Of a stretch of DNA of 64,000 bases, positions 40,133-48,409 are shown piece by piece. Each line of letters opens with the position of its first letter. Within the stretch, counting starts at the first letter, position 1. The position numbers and the translations under genes were made by a program. Location of the stretch: assembly GCA_965116325.1 (NCBI GenBank), contig OZ220675.1:558001-622000 (forward strand), written 5' to 3'. The DNA comes from JAGWBF01 sp965116325 (lineage in GTDB: Bacteria > Chloroflexota > Dehalococcoidia > Lucifugimonadales > JAGWBF01). A model generated the notes under the pieces. The model saw only the letters and a program-made list of their open reading frames with translations, was not told the DNA's origin and searched no databases.

Positions 40133-41464
40133 ATGGCTGCCCATTCAATGATCTCCCACCGCCGCCTATCCGGCGTTTTTTATGGCTGGTGGCTGGCCGG
40201 TGTGGCGGCCGTCATTATGGCAATCGGCATCGTCCCCGTGTTTCAAGGAATGTCCGTTTGGTTCGTAGCCCTGGAGCGTCAATTCGGATGGAGACGCGCC
40301 GATCTGGCCTTTGCCTTTTCCCTGACCAGGGCGGAAGGCTCCCTTTCAGGGCCGGTCGGGGGCTTCCTTGTGGACAAGCTGGGGCCAAGGCGCATGGTGC
40401 TGCTGGGGGGTCTCCTCCTGGGCTCCGGGTTCATCCTATTCAGCTACATCCAGAGCTTATGGCATTTTTACTTGGTCTTCATCCTTATCAGCTTCGGTTT
40501 GGGACTGGGCTCGTGGCTACCAATGATCTCTGCCATCAACAACTGGTTCGCGAGGCACCGGTCCAAGGCCATGGCCATCGCCACCGAGGGCCAGCTCCTT
40601 GGTGGCATCGTCCTGATTCCCATACTTAGCTGGCTGGTAGACCCCGATGCCGATAGGGTCGGCTGGCGGTGGACTGCCGCTGGGTTGGGCCTCTTCATGG
40701 TGCTGGTGGCCTTTCCGTTGTCCCGCCTGATCAGGAATCATCCCGAGGAGTACGGGCAGTCTCCCGACGGCGAGCCTGCACGGGAAGTTTCCAGCCCCGG
40801 AACGGCGTCCCGACGGGCTTCCAGCTACGCCCCTGAATACACTCTGCAGCAGGCCCTGCGCAGCCGCATTTTCTGGCTCCTTGCCCTGGGCCACGGCTGC
40901 ACCGCCATCGTCATCATCACCATCTCCGTTCATCTTGGTCCCATGCTCAACATAGACCGGGGCATCCCACTGCAGACCGTCGGATGGGTGGTGGCCACCT
41001 ACCTTTCGGTCGCGGCGTTGTTCACCCTCATAGGAGGTTACGTGGGCGACCGTCTGCCCATCAGGTACGGCCTGTTCGCCTTTTCCGTCATCCAGAGCTT
41101 TGCGATGGTAGTCCTAATCTTTGCCTACGACACCCCTACCGCAATGCTGTTTGGGGTGCTCCTGGGAATCGGGTTCGGAGGTCGCGTGCCCCTGACCAAC
41201 GCAGTCCGTGGAGTTTATTTCGGCAGGGGCGCCTTCGGGCAGATCACCGGTTTCTCCCAGCTACCGATGAACTTCCTGGCATTTACGATCCCCCTGTTTG
41301 CCGGATTCATGGCCGATCGTTACGACACCTACACGATCCCCCTGGTCTTGATAGTAGCTCTAAGCATGTTTGGAGCGATGTGTTTCCTGGCTGCAGGAGA
41401 ACCTAGGCCTCCGGCCCCCTCCCGGACCCACGGCGGTCCCAGGTCCGTGGGCAGACCAGCCTAA
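40133..41464 (+). CDS. Major facilitator superfamily transporter
   Basis: This is a 12-helix transporter. It has YGWWLAGVAAVIMAIG (helix 1), the MFS signature between helices 2 and 3 as GGFLVDKLGPRRMVLLGGLLLG, the second half starting IFWLLALGHGCTAIVIITI and DRLPIRYGLFAF. Similar to OFA/monocarboxylate-type carriers (GWRRADLAFAFSLTRAEGSLSGPVGG), so it could move an organic acid. The chosen ATG 40133 follows a GGAGG by 17 bases; an earlier GTG at 40043 would add a 30-residue hydrophilic N-terminus. Divergent from the hydrolase. Confidence 0.88.
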   Translation: MAAHSMISHRRLSGVFYGWWLAGVAAVIMAIGIVPVFQGMSVWFVALERQFGWRRADLAFAFSLTRAEGSLSGPVGGFLVDKLGPRRMVLLGGLLLGSGFILFSYIQSLWHFYLVFILISFGLGLGSWLPMISAINNWFARHRSKAMAIATEGQLLGGIVLIPILSWLVDPDADRVGWRWTAAGLGLFMVLVAFPLSRLIRNHPEEYGQSPDGEPAREVSSPGTASRRASSYAPEYTLQQALRSRIFWLLALGHGCTAIVIITISVHLGPMLNIDRGIPLQTVGWVVATYLSVAALFTLIGGYVGDRLPIRYGLFAFSVIQSFAMVVLIFAYDTPTAMLFGVLLGIGFGGRVPLTNAVRGVYFGRGAFGQITGFSQLPMNFLAFTIPLFAGFMADRYDTYTIPLVLIVALSMFGAMCFLAAGEPRPPAPSRTHGGPRSVGRPA

Positions 41465-42156
41465 GCCTGGTCGATAATCCGGCGGGATGCTGAAAAGATG
41501 CCCTCGAACATCTCTCGTGTGAGGCGGCCGGTCTGGGTGTTCTGCTGGCTCGGATGGTAGGAGCTTAGAAGAATCGTCCCGTCGGGAAGCTCCGACTGGG
41601 AGCCGTGCCCAAACTGAGGCCTCAGCTTGGCTACGCCATCATGGTCTGCGCGAAGCTCCCGGTAGGCTGAGACGTAGCTGTCGAAGGCGATCTTACCCAG
41701 GGGGATGACAACCTTGACCTGCCCCAGGAGCTTTAGCTCTTCCAGCAGGTAGGGTCGGCAGTTCAGCAGCTCTTCGCGCAGGGGCTTGTTCTGGGGAGGC
41801 GCACACCGCTGGGAAGAGGTGATGTACGCGTTGGTCAGGTACAGCCCGTCATCCCGGTTGTCGGAATTCGGCTGGCTTGCAAACCCGAACTTGTGCAGGG
41901 TGCCGTAGACCCAGTCGCCGCTTCGGTCTCCCGTGAACATGCGTCCTGTCCGGTTCCCGCCGTGGGCTGCGGGGGCCAGCCCGACCAACAGGAGCTGGGC
42001 GTCCGGGTCGCCGAAACCCGTGAGGGGTCCGGACCAGTATTCCTCTTCGCGGTACATTCGCCGCCTCACACGGGAAACTTCGGCGAGATAGCTCACCAGG
42101 CGAGGGCAGCGAGTGCACGCGGTGACACGCGCATTAAGGTCATCGAGGGGTTGCAT
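41461..42156 (-). CDS. Uracil-DNA glycosylase, family 5 (UdgB)
   Basis: This repair enzyme removes uracil and related lesions from DNA. It has cysteine CTRCPRL at the start (first cluster ligands), the motif GLAPAAHGGNRTGRMFTGDRSGDW and the second motif SSYHPSQQNTQTGRLT, which are characteristic of family 5. Two further Cys (QRCAPP and NCRPYL) would complete a [4Fe-4S] site. The GLAPAAHGG version lacks the catalytic Asp of family 4, as in known UdgB. It overlaps the end of the MFS gene by four bases, convergently. Confidence 0.92.
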   Translation of the reverse strand: MQPLDDLNARVTACTRCPRLVSYLAEVSRVRRRMYREEEYWSGPLTGFGDPDAQLLLVGLAPAAHGGNRTGRMFTGDRSGDWVYGTLHKFGFASQPNSDNRDDGLYLTNAYITSSQRCAPPQNKPLREELLNCRPYLLEELKLLGQVKVVIPLGKIAFDSYVSAYRELRADHDGVAKLRPQFGHGSQSELPDGTILLSSYHPSQQNTQTGRLTREMFEGIFSASRRIIDQA

Positions 42157-42193
42157 AGCTGCCGCGTGGAACAGTTCCGGCTGCCTCCCTGCC

Positions 42194-43615
42194 CTAGATG
42201 GGTGGGCGACGAGTGTGCCAGGTGCTGTTTTGCTCGTAGGCGTGGGCCACCTTCAGCACGGTGGCCTCGTCGAACGGCCTTCCCATGATTTGCAGACCGA
42301 TGGGAAGCGGGAGGGCGTCGGAGGTGAACCCACACGGCACCGACAGCGCCGGGACCCCGGACAGATTCCCCGGATTGGTGTAGATCCTGCGTCCGGAGAA
42401 GGCTGCCTTGGCCTCAGCCTTGCTTCCTATTCCCGCCGCGGCCGGTATCTTGGGCGCCGGGATCGATGAGGTGGGAAGCACCAGCACATCTACGTTCTCC
42501 AGGGCTTCCAGCATCCGGTTCCTTAGCACCGTCCGCAGTCTCTGGGCCTTGTAGTACGCTTGGGCAGGTACCACGCTTCCGGTTAGCTGGCGAATACGGA
42601 CGTTGTGGTCGAAGTCATCAAGCCGGTCCCTGATCCAGTCCCTCTGGATGGCCGCGGCTTCTACATGGGAGATGACGCCGAACATCACCGAGCTGCTGGT
42701 TATGAGCGGGATGGAGACCTCCTGTACGGAAGCTCCAAGCTCTCCCAGCGACGATATGGCTGCACGCACCGCATCCCTGACATCCGGCTCGACGGACTCA
42801 TGGTCCATTAGCTCCTGGATAACCCCGATCCTGACGGCACTGATGTCCCCGTCCAGGGCATCGGCGTAGCGAGGCACCGGCACATCCCAGGTGTATGGGT
42901 CCCGAGGATCGTGGCCCGCAACCGCCTCCAGGGTCATGGCGCAGTCCGACACTGTCTTGGAGATTGGTCCCCCAATGTCCATGGACCAGACGGCCCCCTG
43001 CATCCCGTACCGGCTGACCCTGCCCTGGCTGGGCCTGATGCCCACCAGCCCACAAAAGGTGGCCGGTCCCCGGATGGAGCCTCCCGTGTCCTCGCCGATG
43101 GATGTGGCGCACAGGAAGGCCGCCGTGGCCGCCCCGGAGCCGCTGCTGGATGTACCCGGGTTTCGCTCCAGGTCCCAGGGGTTGTGGGGCCTGCCATAGG
43201 GATGGCGGAAGGCATCTCCCATGGCGAACTCGCTCATGTTGAGCTTGCCCAATAGGACGGACCCAGCCTCCTTCAGCTTGGCAACGACCGTGGAGTCTTC
43301 ATCGGGTATGAAGTCCCCGAGAATAGTTGAGCCGGAGGTGGTGAGGATTCCCTTGGAATTGAACTGGTCCTTCACCGCCACTGGGATGCCGTGCATGGGG
43401 CCCTTGTAGTCGCCTCGGGCAATGTCCGCCTCGGCTTGACGGGCGTCGGCCATCGCCTCCTCACCACAGACGGTGATGTAGGAGTTCAGCTTACCGTCCA
43501 CCTGCTCAATGCGGTCCAGGTACGCCTGGCATGCTTCGGTGGGAGAGATGTTTTTCTGGCGTATCTGGTCCGCAAGCTCGGTGGCTGACATGAAGGGAAT
43601 GTCGGCAGTTCCCAT
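42194..43615 (-). CDS. Amidase signature family protein
   Basis: This hydrolase has the Ser-cisSer-Lys triad: K in GIPVAVKDQF, Ser in NPGTSSSGSGAATAA and Ser in GEDTGGSIRGPATFCGLVG. It resembles GatA, but GSDTGGSIRQPA of GatA is GEDTGGSIRGPA here and gatB/gatC are not adjacent (gatB is at 54462), so a free-standing amidase is more likely. Length 473. ATG 43615 has GAGAGGAG upstream. It is 37 bp from the UdgB start, on the same strand. Confidence 0.88.
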   Translation of the reverse strand: MGTADIPFMSATELADQIRQKNISPTEACQAYLDRIEQVDGKLNSYITVCGEEAMADARQAEADIARGDYKGPMHGIPVAVKDQFNSKGILTTSGSTILGDFIPDEDSTVVAKLKEAGSVLLGKLNMSEFAMGDAFRHPYGRPHNPWDLERNPGTSSSGSGAATAAFLCATSIGEDTGGSIRGPATFCGLVGIRPSQGRVSRYGMQGAVWSMDIGGPISKTVSDCAMTLEAVAGHDPRDPYTWDVPVPRYADALDGDISAVRIGVIQELMDHESVEPDVRDAVRAAISSLGELGASVQEVSIPLITSSSVMFGVISHVEAAAIQRDWIRDRLDDFDHNVRIRQLTGSVVPAQAYYKAQRLRTVLRNRMLEALENVDVLVLPTSSIPAPKIPAAAGIGSKAEAKAAFSGRRIYTNPGNLSGVPALSVPCGFTSDALPLPIGLQIMGRPFDEATVLKVAHAYEQNSTWHTRRPPI

Positions 43616-43645
43616 GTCACTCCTCTCAGCGCGGGGCGAAGTTGT

Positions 43646-44239
43646 CTAGCGGACAGCCTGCACAGGCTGAGCGGGTGGGCGGGCTGCTGCTGATGGTGCT
43701 GTCTTCTGACCATCGGCGATATTGTCGGTGTCCCACAGCTTGGAGTAGGTGAGGGCCCTGGGACAGTGGGTGTAAGCCTCTTCAACCTCGACGACTATTC
43801 CCTGCTGTACACCCCGGTTCCCCTCGGAGTAGAACATCTCGTTTTCCACTTCCCACCGGTCCAGCTCATCCCGGTCCACCATGATGATCCGCCCGTTCAC
43901 CCGGGCCATGTCCGTACGACCGGGGATGAAGAAGAGCAGCCCGACGTGGGGATTCTCATCCATATTCAGATAGGACTGAAACAGCTTGTTCCCCGCTACG
44001 TCGGGAACAAGAAGGTGGTTATCGTCCACTATCCGGACGAACCCTGGCTTGCCTCCCTTGGGAGAAGCGTCGCACTCTCCTCCCTTGCTGCTGGTAGCCA
44101 TCACCAGGAAAGGGGACAAGGAGATATATTCCCTGACAGCCTCGGTAAGGGCTCCCTGGATCTTGGTAGCCACCCGCTCGATGGGCAGGCCAAACTGGCG
44201 GGTGAACCTGTTGTCGAACCCCTCATGCCACGATTCCAT
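43646..44239 (-). CDS. Pyridoxamine 5'-phosphate oxidase-like protein
   Basis: This split-barrel flavin-binding protein belongs to a PNPOx-like subgroup, not true PdxH. It has FLVMATSSKGGECDASPKGGKPGFVRI, LLVPDVAGNKLFQSYLNM and VGLLFFIPGRTDMARVNGRI. It likely binds FMN or F420. A Pro/Ala-rich tail follows (TAPSAAARPPAQP). It is 30 bp from the amidase start, on the same strand, which suggests a shared transcript. Confidence 0.88.
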   Translation of the reverse strand: MESWHEGFDNRFTRQFGLPIERVATKIQGALTEAVREYISLSPFLVMATSSKGGECDASPKGGKPGFVRIVDDNHLLVPDVAGNKLFQSYLNMDENPHVGLLFFIPGRTDMARVNGRIIMVDRDELDRWEVENEMFYSEGNRGVQQGIVVEVEEAYTHCPRALTYSKLWDTDNIADGQKTAPSAAARPPAQPVQAVR

Positions 44240-44418
44240 GTCATCCTCCCGGAGGGTGCAATTTCGCCCTGGTCGCGGCCTATTCTAACCCTTCTTGTAT
44301 CAGCCTACAACTTGAGTCCGAAGCCGGGGAAATCGCCATGGTTAGCATTGCGCCTGTATAATGGGCTTCGCGCCGGTCCAGACCGGATTTATCTCCTGCA
44401 TTGAAGCGAGGGACCAGA

Positions 44419-44745
44419 ATGTACTTTTTCGATCCAAAGGAACGGGACGCCAAGCAGCTGGCTCCGGGGGTCATAACTCGCACCTTCTGGGGGGACAACC
44501 AGCTTCTGTCCATCGTTGAGCTGGAACCCCATTCCGAGGTCCCCAACCACACCCATCCCCATGAGCAGGGCGGGCTGATGCTGGAAGGGGAGCTGGAGAT
44601 GAACATCGCCGGCGAGTCCCGGATACTAAAGCCGGGAGACGGCTACGTCATTCCCGGAGGGGTGGAGCATTACGCCAGGTCGGGCGACGTCCACGCCAAG
44701 GTGCTGGACATCTTCGCCCCGGTGCGGGAAGAGTTCAAATACTAG
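44419..44745 (+). CDS. Cupin domain protein
   Basis: A small single-cupin protein, 108 residues: the two cupin motifs are HTHPHEQGGLMLEGELE (metal His/His/Glu) and GDGYVIPGGVEHYARSGD. It may be an enzyme or a sensor for a small ligand; not decidable. ATG 44419 has GAGGGA five bases upstream. A TATAAT at 44357-44362 provides a likely -10. It overlaps the end of the signal peptidase gene by four bases, convergently. Confidence 0.9.
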   Translation: MYFFDPKERDAKQLAPGVITRTFWGDNQLLSIVELEPHSEVPNHTHPHEQGGLMLEGELEMNIAGESRILKPGDGYVIPGGVEHYARSGDVHAKVLDIFAPVREEFKY

Positions 44746-45248
44746 ATTAGCGACTTCCACTGGCTGATGGGCCAGTACCGAATCCAGCATTTGCCCACGA
44801 GCACCTCCAAACCCACCGGGCCAAAGCTGCGGCTGTCGTCGCTGTCTCGCAGGTTGTCGCCCACAACGAAGCACTGGCTTTCGCTAAGAGCATACTCCCA
44901 GCGTATGGGAGCATCTGAGCCGTCCTCGTAGTCCTGAGTCTTGGGCCACTCCTCCAGCGATGCGAGAGGCGCGCCATTTATCCAGACCTTGGACCCGCTG
45001 ACCTCCACCCGCTCTCCGGGCAGACCAGCGACCCTCTTGATGTAGCTCCTGTCGGGGCGGGCGGGGTGCCTCAATACCACCACATCCCCCCTGGCGGGGA
45101 CTGTCCGGCGGTAGGCCCGCCGGTTTACCAGGATGTACTGCCCCTCCTCCAGGTACGGAATCATGCTGTCGCCGTGGACAACATATCGGGCTGCCGTCAG
45201 CAGGTCCATCAACCTGTTCAGCAGCCCGATATTCGGTATCCATGCCAT
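44742..45248 (-). CDS. sodX: S26 signal peptidase (SodX-type, next to Ni-SOD)
   Basis: This peptidase has the catalytic Ser in VVHGDSMIPYL (S28) and the general-base Lys in DRSYIKRVAGLPGE (K71), then VVGDNLRDSDDSRSFGPV. It is 168 residues with no clear transmembrane anchor in the first 25 residues, so it is smaller than LepB. It lies 76 bp downstream of sodN on the same strand. That pairing is the known sodN-sodX arrangement, in which the peptidase removes the SodN propeptide to expose the nickel-binding N-terminus. The role as SodX is from context and size. Confidence 0.85.
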   Translation of the reverse strand: MAWIPNIGLLNRLMDLLTAARYVVHGDSMIPYLEEGQYILVNRRAYRRTVPARGDVVVLRHPARPDRSYIKRVAGLPGERVEVSGSKVWINGAPLASLEEWPKTQDYEDGSDAPIRWEYALSESQCFVVGDNLRDSDDSRSFGPVGLEVLVGKCWIRYWPISQWKSLI

Positions 45249-45324
45249 TTCCGTCTAGGGTTAGGAGCAGGGAACCTCTAGGTCCCCATATCGAAACGGT
45301 GCTCTCCGGCTTCGCCGAAAGCTA

Positions 45325-45804
45325 CTACGATCCGTACCGCACCGCGGCAACATCATCCTTGTACTCGACGTTCTTGGTTGCCCAGAATATGGTGGCTATT
45401 TCGTCCACCGTAGCAACCAACTGCTGGGCAGCATCCATGTCCACGTTCTGCTTGTTCCGGGCAGCCAGTTTGTTGGCCTGCCAGAAGGTGGTGTGGATGT
45501 CCGGGTACTTCTCCAGGTGGGTCGGGTTGAAGTAGTCGTGCCAGAGGATGTCCAGTTCCTTCTTGCACAGGTCAGCGTGCTGTTCTTTGACAGCGATGTA
45601 ACGGGCCATGGTGTTGGCGTAGGCTGTGTGGTTGTCGCCCTCCTCAAGGGCCTGGATCCTCAGCACCATCTTCTGCACCGTCTGGGCAGCTATCTTGGCC
45701 TGGATCGGATCGTAGATACCGCAGGGTATGTCACAGTGGGCATATGCTACTTCCGCGGGAAGCACCCGGTTGATAGCAGCAAACAAGCTCCGAGCGACCT
45801 TCAT
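45325..45804 (-). CDS. sodN: Nickel-containing superoxide dismutase
   Basis: SodN converts superoxide to H2O2 and O2. The nickel hook motif HCDIPCGIYDP follows a 22-residue propeptide ending AYA; cleavage would leave His23 as the N-terminal ligand, with C24 and C28 as thiolates and Y31 in the second sphere. The mature length of 137 is normal, and the remaining helices (HTAYANTMARYIAVKEQH, HDYFNPTHLEKYP) match. It is transcribed with sodX. Ni-SOD is common in marine bacteria and implies an oxic, iron-sparing habitat. Ribosome site GGGAGGAG. Confidence 0.97.
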   Translation of the reverse strand: MKVARSLFAAINRVLPAEVAYAHCDIPCGIYDPIQAKIAAQTVQKMVLRIQALEEGDNHTAYANTMARYIAVKEQHADLCKKELDILWHDYFNPTHLEKYPDIHTTFWQANKLAARNKQNVDMDAAQQLVATVDEIATIFWATKNVEYKDDVAAVRYGS

Positions 45805-45849
45805 GAACTCCTCCCGAAATCAAGTTGGGCGAGGTATCGTCCGACTCGT

Positions 45850-45878
45850 ATTTTAGCGAGTACCTAGCTGGGCCGCAA
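45850..45878 (-). promoter_or_regulatory. Promoter of sodN-sodX
   Basis: On the minus strand TTGCGG (-35, 45878-45873), 17 bp, then TAAAAT (-10, 45855-45850). The -10 sits inside an inverted repeat ACTCG-n8-CGAGT, which could be an operator for a metal regulator; no known Nur box was confirmed. Confidence 0.5.
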
Positions 45879-45908
45879 CTTCGAATGCAGCCAGCCCCCC
45901 GGCGACCT

Positions 45909-46880
45909 CTAGTTGGGCACCCAGGCCAGTCCCCGTATCTCGGTGAACTCCCGGCGCATCTTGATCCACCAGTCTCCCCCGTCGGCGGAAGCGAAAACCT
46001 GACCGTAGTGGCTGCATGCCAGGAGCAGGTCGGGATCGGCTGCATGGGTGGCGAAGGACCATATAGGAGCATTGGGGACTACGGGAAGGTTCAAGGTCTC
46101 CCATGACTCACCCAAATCCCTGGTGCGCTGGATGGTCCCCGTATCTCCCATGGCCCCGTTTCCGTTGGCCACGAAAATCACGTTAGGGTCGTCGGGCCGC
46201 TGGGCGAGCTCACGGCAGTAGGGCATAGGAAAGGTCTTCTGCACCTCCAGCCTCCGGAAGGCCTCTCCCGAATCGGTGCTGGCGAATATCTCCATGGGGG
46301 TGCTGATGAGAACCGTCTTGGGATTGACCGCGCAGACCATGGTGTCGTGAATGTCAGGGTCATCGACTCCTCCGGCCACCCTGGTCCAGGTGTCGCCCCC
46401 ATCCAGGCTGCGGCGGGCCCCATCCACCTCGATGCCCACCCAGATGTTGTTGCCGTCGGTGGGGTCCACCGTCAGGCCGGTAACCCTGGGCACCCCGACG
46501 TTGGCGCACTCCTCCACCACCTCGACGGGCAGCTTATCCCAGTGCTGGCCCCCGTCCCTGGTCCTGTAAATGCCGGCCGGCCTGGTGCCCGCGAAGATGA
46601 TGTCGGGATTGGTCTGATCGAATGCTATCTTCCACACATCTATGTCATTGAACGGGGCATCAAGCTGCTCGAAGGTATTTCCCCTGTCATCGCTGCGATA
46701 GATGCCGGCGTGGGTGCCGGCAAGGATGACTGCGGGGTCATCAGGGTGCGCTGTCACGCCATACACCCGGCAGTCCATGGGGAAATTCCCCCGTGCCCTG
46801 CTCCAGCTCTCCCCGCCGTCGGTGCTTCTCCAGATCCCGGAACCCATGGTTCCCACGCACACGGTAAAGTCCTTAGCCAT
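45909..46880 (-). CDS. BNR/sialidase-type beta-propeller protein
   Basis: Five or six Asp-box-like repeats are visible: GIWRSTDGGESWSRA, GIYRSDDRGNTFEQL, GIYRTRDGGQHWDKL, GARRSLDGGDTWTRV, IQRTRDLGESWETL and VFASADGGDWWIKM. These form a beta-propeller as in sialidases and photosystem assembly-like proteins. No signal peptide is present, so it is cytoplasmic. Catalytic residues of sialidases are not seen. Substrate is unknown. It lies upstream (minus strand) of sodN by about 100 bp and downstream of the HpaB-like gene. Confidence 0.85.
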   Translation of the reverse strand: MAKDFTVCVGTMGSGIWRSTDGGESWSRARGNFPMDCRVYGVTAHPDDPAVILAGTHAGIYRSDDRGNTFEQLDAPFNDIDVWKIAFDQTNPDIIFAGTRPAGIYRTRDGGQHWDKLPVEVVEECANVGVPRVTGLTVDPTDGNNIWVGIEVDGARRSLDGGDTWTRVAGGVDDPDIHDTMVCAVNPKTVLISTPMEIFASTDSGEAFRRLEVQKTFPMPYCRELAQRPDDPNVIFVANGNGAMGDTGTIQRTRDLGESWETLNLPVVPNAPIWSFATHAADPDLLLACSHYGQVFASADGGDWWIKMRREFTEIRGLAWVPN

Positions 46881-46915
46881 AGCCGTTACCTCCTATGATG
46901 TGTTGGAACTTGGGC

Positions 46916-48370
46916 CTACTCCTCCCAATCGAGGAACTCCTTGACTCTATCGACCAGCGGCCCGGCATCGTAGCCTCTGTACATCAGCATAGCATTACGT
47001 ACAGGGTCGCCGGCAAAGTAGCGCTCGTACAGCAACTGTCGTCCGCCGAAAGCGCTGCAGGCTGCATCCCACGCCAGATGGAACAGCTTGGACCTGTCCC
47101 TGGCTGTAGCGCTATCTGTCGCCAGGTACTTGCTTACATCGGGGGATAGGACCGTATCGAAGTCCGCTTCTGTCGGAAGGGCCATCAGGCTGCTGGAACC
47201 CAGCAGCTGGACAATCTCGACCATCCGCGGATATAGGATTTCGGCAAAGAGCTGCCGTGCGGCGTTCAACGGGGCGGGGTCGGGGCACATTACGCCCCAC
47301 TGGTTCTCGAAGGCATCGGCTTCCGCAGCCCTGAGGCAGGCCTTGGTAATCTCCAGGAAAACTATTAGCTCGGCGACCCTCTGCTGGTTCACGTCGATGT
47401 CGTCGGACCCCAGGGTCTTCACCATAAGGGCTGCCAGTCCCAGCATGAACTCGGTTTTGGCGACGTTCCTGGTAGTGACCTGGTGGCCCGTGTGCAGGGT
47501 GTAGCCGGTCTGGGCCCCGTAGTTGTTGCACATCTCCACATCGCCCAGCAGGAACATCCGCTCCCAGGGAACGAGGACATCGTCGAATATAACGATGGAG
47601 TCCATCTCCTCGAAGCGGGACCCCAGGGGATGGTCGAATGCAGAGCGCCCATGGTCCACGCTCTCCCGGCAGAGGAACTTCATGCCCGGGGTGTTGCATG
47701 GGATGGCGAAGGCGAAGGATTGTCGCCACGCCTCTTCGCCTACCATGTGGGTCCTGGTGGGATAGACCGCGATCTCGTCGGATAGGGGGCCCAGGGTAGC
47801 GAGGAGGCGGCTGCCCTTCACAACAACTCCGGCATCTGTCTCCTTGACGATGGTCAGGGCAATCTGCTCGTCGATGTTGTCGATGACCCCCGGCCGCCTG
47901 CTCTTCTGGAAATTCAGCAGCGTGTGGGTAAGGGCCAGGTCGTTTTCCCGGGCATACTCGTAGTAGTTTTCGACGTTCTTCTGGAACTCGGGCCGGTTCC
48001 TGGCAAAGAACTCCCCGGCAGTGCCCCACGATGTAATCACCACGTTCAGAAAGTCGGGGCTTCTACCCATCATCCCGCAGCTTGCCCTGGCCCAGTTGGT
48101 CATCATGCCGCGTCTCTTTTCCAGGTCTTCGATTGACCTGGGAACGATGAATGAGAGCCCCACCTGCTCCTCGGTGGTGGGGGACTTGTAGGTCATCTCG
48201 CTTTTCAGCCGGGGGTCGTGCTGCATGTCGTACAGGGAAGCCAGGGACCGGGCGCAGCCCTGGAGGGACTTGTGAGAGGTGACATCATCTACCCTCTCAC
48301 CTCGGATCCAGACCTCGGCCTGGGCCTCCTTCAGCCCCCGAAGGAACTCGGCTCCCGTTCGTGCTGGCAT
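46916..48370 (-). CDS. HpaB-type FADH2-dependent hydroxylase or dehydratase
   Basis: This protein belongs to the 4-hydroxyphenylacetate 3-monooxygenase large-subunit / 4-hydroxybutyryl-CoA dehydratase superfamily. It has ARTGAEFLRGLKEAQAEVWIRGERVDDVT, then LGPLSDEIAVYPTRT and FDDVLVPWERMFLLGD. The iron-sulfur cysteines of 4-hydroxybutyryl-CoA dehydratase were not evident, so a two-component hydroxylase is more likely, needing a separate flavin reductase. ATG 48370 has AGGAG nine bases upstream. It lies 39 bp after hemB at the end of the tetrapyrrole operon. Confidence 0.88.
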   Translation of the reverse strand: MPARTGAEFLRGLKEAQAEVWIRGERVDDVTSHKSLQGCARSLASLYDMQHDPRLKSEMTYKSPTTEEQVGLSFIVPRSIEDLEKRRGMMTNWARASCGMMGRSPDFLNVVITSWGTAGEFFARNRPEFQKNVENYYEYARENDLALTHTLLNFQKSRRPGVIDNIDEQIALTIVKETDAGVVVKGSRLLATLGPLSDEIAVYPTRTHMVGEEAWRQSFAFAIPCNTPGMKFLCRESVDHGRSAFDHPLGSRFEEMDSIVIFDDVLVPWERMFLLGDVEMCNNYGAQTGYTLHTGHQVTTRNVAKTEFMLGLAALMVKTLGSDDIDVNQQRVAELIVFLEITKACLRAAEADAFENQWGVMCPDPAPLNAARQLFAEILYPRMVEIVQLLGSSSLMALPTEADFDTVLSPDVSKYLATDSATARDRSKLFHLAWDAACSAFGGRQLLYERYFAGDPVRNAMLMYRGYDAGPLVDRVKEFLDWEE

Positions 48371-48409
48371 ACCCAATCACTCCTCAGCAGCAGGGGTCAG
48401 AGACGATCC

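Noticed and set aside
42194..43615. Assignment of the amidase as GatA
   Set aside because: The key block is GEDTGGSIRGPA rather than GSDTGGSIRQPA and the gene is 11 kb from gatB with unrelated neighbours.
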